DNA of 7,252 nt from NCBI GenBank assembly GCA_964550165.1, contig CAZJYC010000101.1, positions 1 to 7,252 of the forward strand, given 5' to 3'. The notes beneath the pieces are model-generated. The model worked only from the letters and a program-made list of their open reading frames with translations. It did not search any database and was not told the DNA's origin. This stretch comes from CAZJYC01 sp964550165. GTDB taxonomy: Bacteria > Acidobacteriota > Aminicenantia > Aminicenantales > Aminicenantaceae. Position 1 is the stretch's first letter. Every line of letters starts with the position of its first letter. The position numbers were made by a program, and so were the translations under genes. This document shows positions 5,155 to 7,252 of the stretch, piece after piece.

Positions 5155-7252
5155 ATATCGCTGGCCTGGCTGTAGGCCTTGCCGTATGCTTGCTTATCTT
5201 GCTCTATGTCCGGGACGAGCTCAGTTTCGACCGCTATCACACTTACGCCGACAGCATCTATCGCATCCAGAGATCATGGTATGATGCTGACGGCTCTCTC
5301 GGGGATGGATTCTCAACACTTGCTCCTTCCTTTGTCCCGCTCCTGAAGAGCGAATTCAAGGAAATTGAGGAAATCGCCCGAATGTTCGGGATAGACAATG
5401 CCGTCCTCAAGGCAGGAGATATTGCTTTTACAGAAGAACGCTTTTTTTTCGCCGAACCAGAAATCTTCAAGATTCTGACAATTCCTCTCATCCAAGGAGA
5501 GGCGGAGACTGTTCTCAATAATTCGGGTGCCATCGTTCTTTCCCGCTCTATGGCTAAAAAATATTTTGGGGATGAGAATCCCCTGGGAAAATCCATAACC
5601 ATGGACAACCGATACCTGTTCCAGGTCACAGGCATCATGGAGGATGTTCCGCCGAATTCCCATCTCCATTTCGATTTCCTGGCTTCTTACCTGACTCTCA
5701 AAGGTGTGTATGGCAGCGGGGACGATGATTACTTCCACGGCACGCGGAATTTTTCAGATAATGTGACCGCGGTCTATGCCCGACTGGCCAAAGGCGTGGA
5801 TGGCTCGGACATGGAAGCCAAGATCCCGGCCTTTCTCGACCGGAAGTTTCCCGCCCGGCCGGATGACCAGGGACGGTTGGTCAAGGTAAGCTCCTATATA
5901 TTTCTGAGGTTCATGCCGGTTAGGGATATCCATCTCCATTCCCACACGCGGAAGGAGTTTGAACCCAACAGCGATATCCGCTATGTCGTCCTCTTCACGG
6001 TCATCGCCCTCTTCATCCTGGCCATTGCCTGCATCAACTTTATGAATCTATCCACAGCACAGGCATCCAAGCGGGCCAAGGAGGTCGGCCTGCGAAAGGT
6101 CGTGGGCGCTGCCCGGCAGACCTTGGCCGTTCAGTTCCTCAGTGAATCCCTGCTCGTCACTCTTATCGGCTTCGTGCTGGCTCTCGGGCTTGCAGCCCTT
6201 GCCCTGCCCCCCTTCAGTCACTTCGTAGGACGGCACTTGAGCCTCAGCCAGGTTTTAATCCCCAAGAATATTGTTGTCCTGGCAGCGGGATTCGTGTTGA
6301 CCGGCCTGGTTGCAGGGCTTTATCCGGCCCTCTATCTCGCTTCATACCGCCCAGCGACCATCTTGAGGGGTGAGCTGACCAGAGGGACAGGCGGTACGGT
6401 CCTGCGCAGGGTGCTGGTTGTCTTCCAGTTCGCCATTTCCATTGCCCTCATTTTTTGCGTCAGCGTCGTCTCCAAACAGATGCGCTTCATTCAGAACACC
6501 AACCTGGGCTTCGACCGGGAGAATATCCTTATGATCCCGGCAGACCGGGAGATCGTTAACCACTGGCCGTATGTCAAAAACGCCCTTCTTGAGGAAAAAA
6601 GCATTCTGGCCGCAACTCTGTCGAAAAGGGCCCCGACCGGCCGGCTCCTCGATAGCCCAGGATTTCAGGCTGAAGTCTTTGGTAAGCAGGTCCGCAATGC
6701 TTTCGGTATGCCCCACAACCGGGTGGAGCATGATTTCTTCAAAACCTACGGGATGGAGATCATCGCTGGCCGTGATTTCTCTGTTGAATACCCGACGGAC
6801 GAACAGGAAGCCTTCATTTTGAACGAGACAGCAGTCAGACGACTGGGTTTCAAGAGTCCGCAGGAGGCCATAGGCGCAGTATTTGAGACATATGCGCCTG
6901 ATAAGAAAGGCCGGGTCATCGGCGTTGTCCGTGATTTCAACTACGAATCCCTGCATCAGCAGATCGTACCGATCGTGACCTACATCGCTCCTAGTCAGGC
7001 CAACACTTTATCCATGCGCATTGCCCCTGGCTCTCTGGCCAAAGTCGTGAACTACGTAAAGTCTGTCCTCGACCGGTTCCGTCCGGCTGGTTCCCTTAAG
7101 TACGATTTTCTGAGTGACCGCCTGGCCGCACTCTACCGGAACGAAGAACGGACCATGAAAATGTTCGGCGGTTTCAGCGTCCTGGCTGTCTTCATCGGGT
7201 GTTTAGGGCTTTTCGGCCTGGCTGCTTATTCTGCCGAACAGCGGACCAAGGA
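5088..7252 (+). CDS. MacB/FtsX-type ABC transporter permease, C-terminus beyond window
   Basis: The frame opens at ATG 5088 and stays open to the window end: 721 codons without a stop. It has the two-module form of large MacB-like permeases (usually about 800 residues, so roughly 80 are missing). Order: a basic N-terminus typical of the group (ITAWRNIRKSKGFSF), membrane segment 1 (about 20-41), RDELSFDRYH, an extracytoplasmic core domain (about 45-295), membrane segments near 299-320, 352-374 and 396-418 with the EVGLRKVVGA coupling loop after the first, then segment 5 (about 443-463), a second core domain, and a further segment (694-714) ending in the repeat of the coupling motif, AEQRTKE. 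GGGGAGG at 5074-5080 supports the start. Such permeases use a separate LolD/MacB-like ATPase and move or expel substrates, or transmit force, at the inner membrane; no ATPase gene is visible here. Substrate unknown. Confidence 0.92.
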   Translation, partial: MIKNYFITAWRNIRKSKGFSFINIAGLAVGLAVCLLILLYVRDELSFDRYHTYADSIYRIQRSWYDADGSLGDGFSTLAPSFVPLLKSEFKEIEEIARMFGIDNAVLKAGDIAFTEERFFFAEPEIFKILTIPLIQGEAETVLNNSGAIVLSRSMAKKYFGDENPLGKSITMDNRYLFQVTGIMEDVPPNSHLHFDFLASYLTLKGVYGSGDDDYFHGTRNFSDNVTAVYARLAKGVDGSDMEAKIPAFLDRKFPARPDDQGRLVKVSSYIFLRFMPVRDIHLHSHTRKEFEPNSDIRYVVLFTVIALFILAIACINFMNLSTAQASKRAKEVGLRKVVGAARQTLAVQFLSESLLVTLIGFVLALGLAALALPPFSHFVGRHLSLSQVLIPKNIVVLAAGFVLTGLVAGLYPALYLASYRPATILRGELTRGTGGTVLRRVLVVFQFAISIALIFCVSVVSKQMRFIQNTNLGFDRENILMIPADREIVNHWPYVKNALLEEKSILAATLSKRAPTGRLLDSPGFQAEVFGKQVRNAFGMPHNRVEHDFFKTYGMEIIAGRDFSVEYPTDEQEAFILNETAVRRLGFKSPQEAIGAVFETYAPDKKGRVIGVVRDFNYESLHQQIVPIVTYIAPSQANTLSMRIAPGSLAKVVNYVKSVLDRFRPAGSLKYDFLSDRLAALYRNEERTMKMFGGFSVLAVFIGCLGLFGLAAYSAEQRTK

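Noticed and set aside
6342..6956. Minus-strand open frame of 204 codons
   Set aside because: It is fully antisense to the second module of the permease, which has continuous family-like sequence; no start signal supports it.

Overview
The window reads as bacterial chromosome from an anaerobe that uses ferredoxin-linked oxoacid oxidation. The evidence is a multi-subunit pyruvate:ferredoxin oxidoreductase, an exported family C69 dipeptidase and a large MacB/FtsX-type permease of the kind found in many copies in Bacteroidetes, Acidobacteria and Candidatus Aminicenantes. The mix recalls Aminicenantes (OP8) most, but this is a guess from gene style, not a placement. No RNA gene, transposase, integrase or CRISPR array is visible.

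Layout. (1) 1-1152, plus strand: the end of the alpha subunit gene (porA) and the whole beta subunit gene (porB). (2) 1203-2387, minus strand, GC-rich: a two-gene unit with a small twin-arginine-signal protein carrying three Met-Lys-Trp motifs and a CxxCxxCC (YkgJ-type) protein, driven by a near-consensus promoter that seems to give a leaderless mRNA. (3) 2434-2539: a second copy of the last 23 codons, stop and 3' flank of porB. (4) 2542-2850, minus strand: a short NfeD-like membrane protein. (5) 2851-3306: an AT-rich gap holding a copy of the leader and first 22 codons of the downstream permease gene. (6) 3307-4908, plus strand: an exported C69 dipeptidase. (7) 5088-7252, plus strand: the permease itself, running off the window.

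The main structural result is that two separate cargo segments are each bracketed by direct partial copies of a neighbouring gene. The Tat/YkgJ pair lies between full porB and a porB 3' fragment. The dipeptidase gene lies between a permease 5' fragment and the full permease. In both cases the repeat continues into non-coding flank, and most differences inside codons are synonymous, so the extra pieces probably came from related functional genes and were cut off recently. This fits recombination at homologous sequence (single-crossover integration, or tandem duplication followed by deletion) rather than transposition.

Functionally, porAB would make acetyl-CoA and reduced ferredoxin in the cytoplasm. 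The dipeptidase would act outside the inner membrane on peptides. The permease would work with an ATPase not seen here. The best candidate for an undescribed system is the small Tat-signal protein with its YkgJ partner: a putative exported peptide and a metal-binding protein in one transcription unit. What they do together is not known from the sequence.
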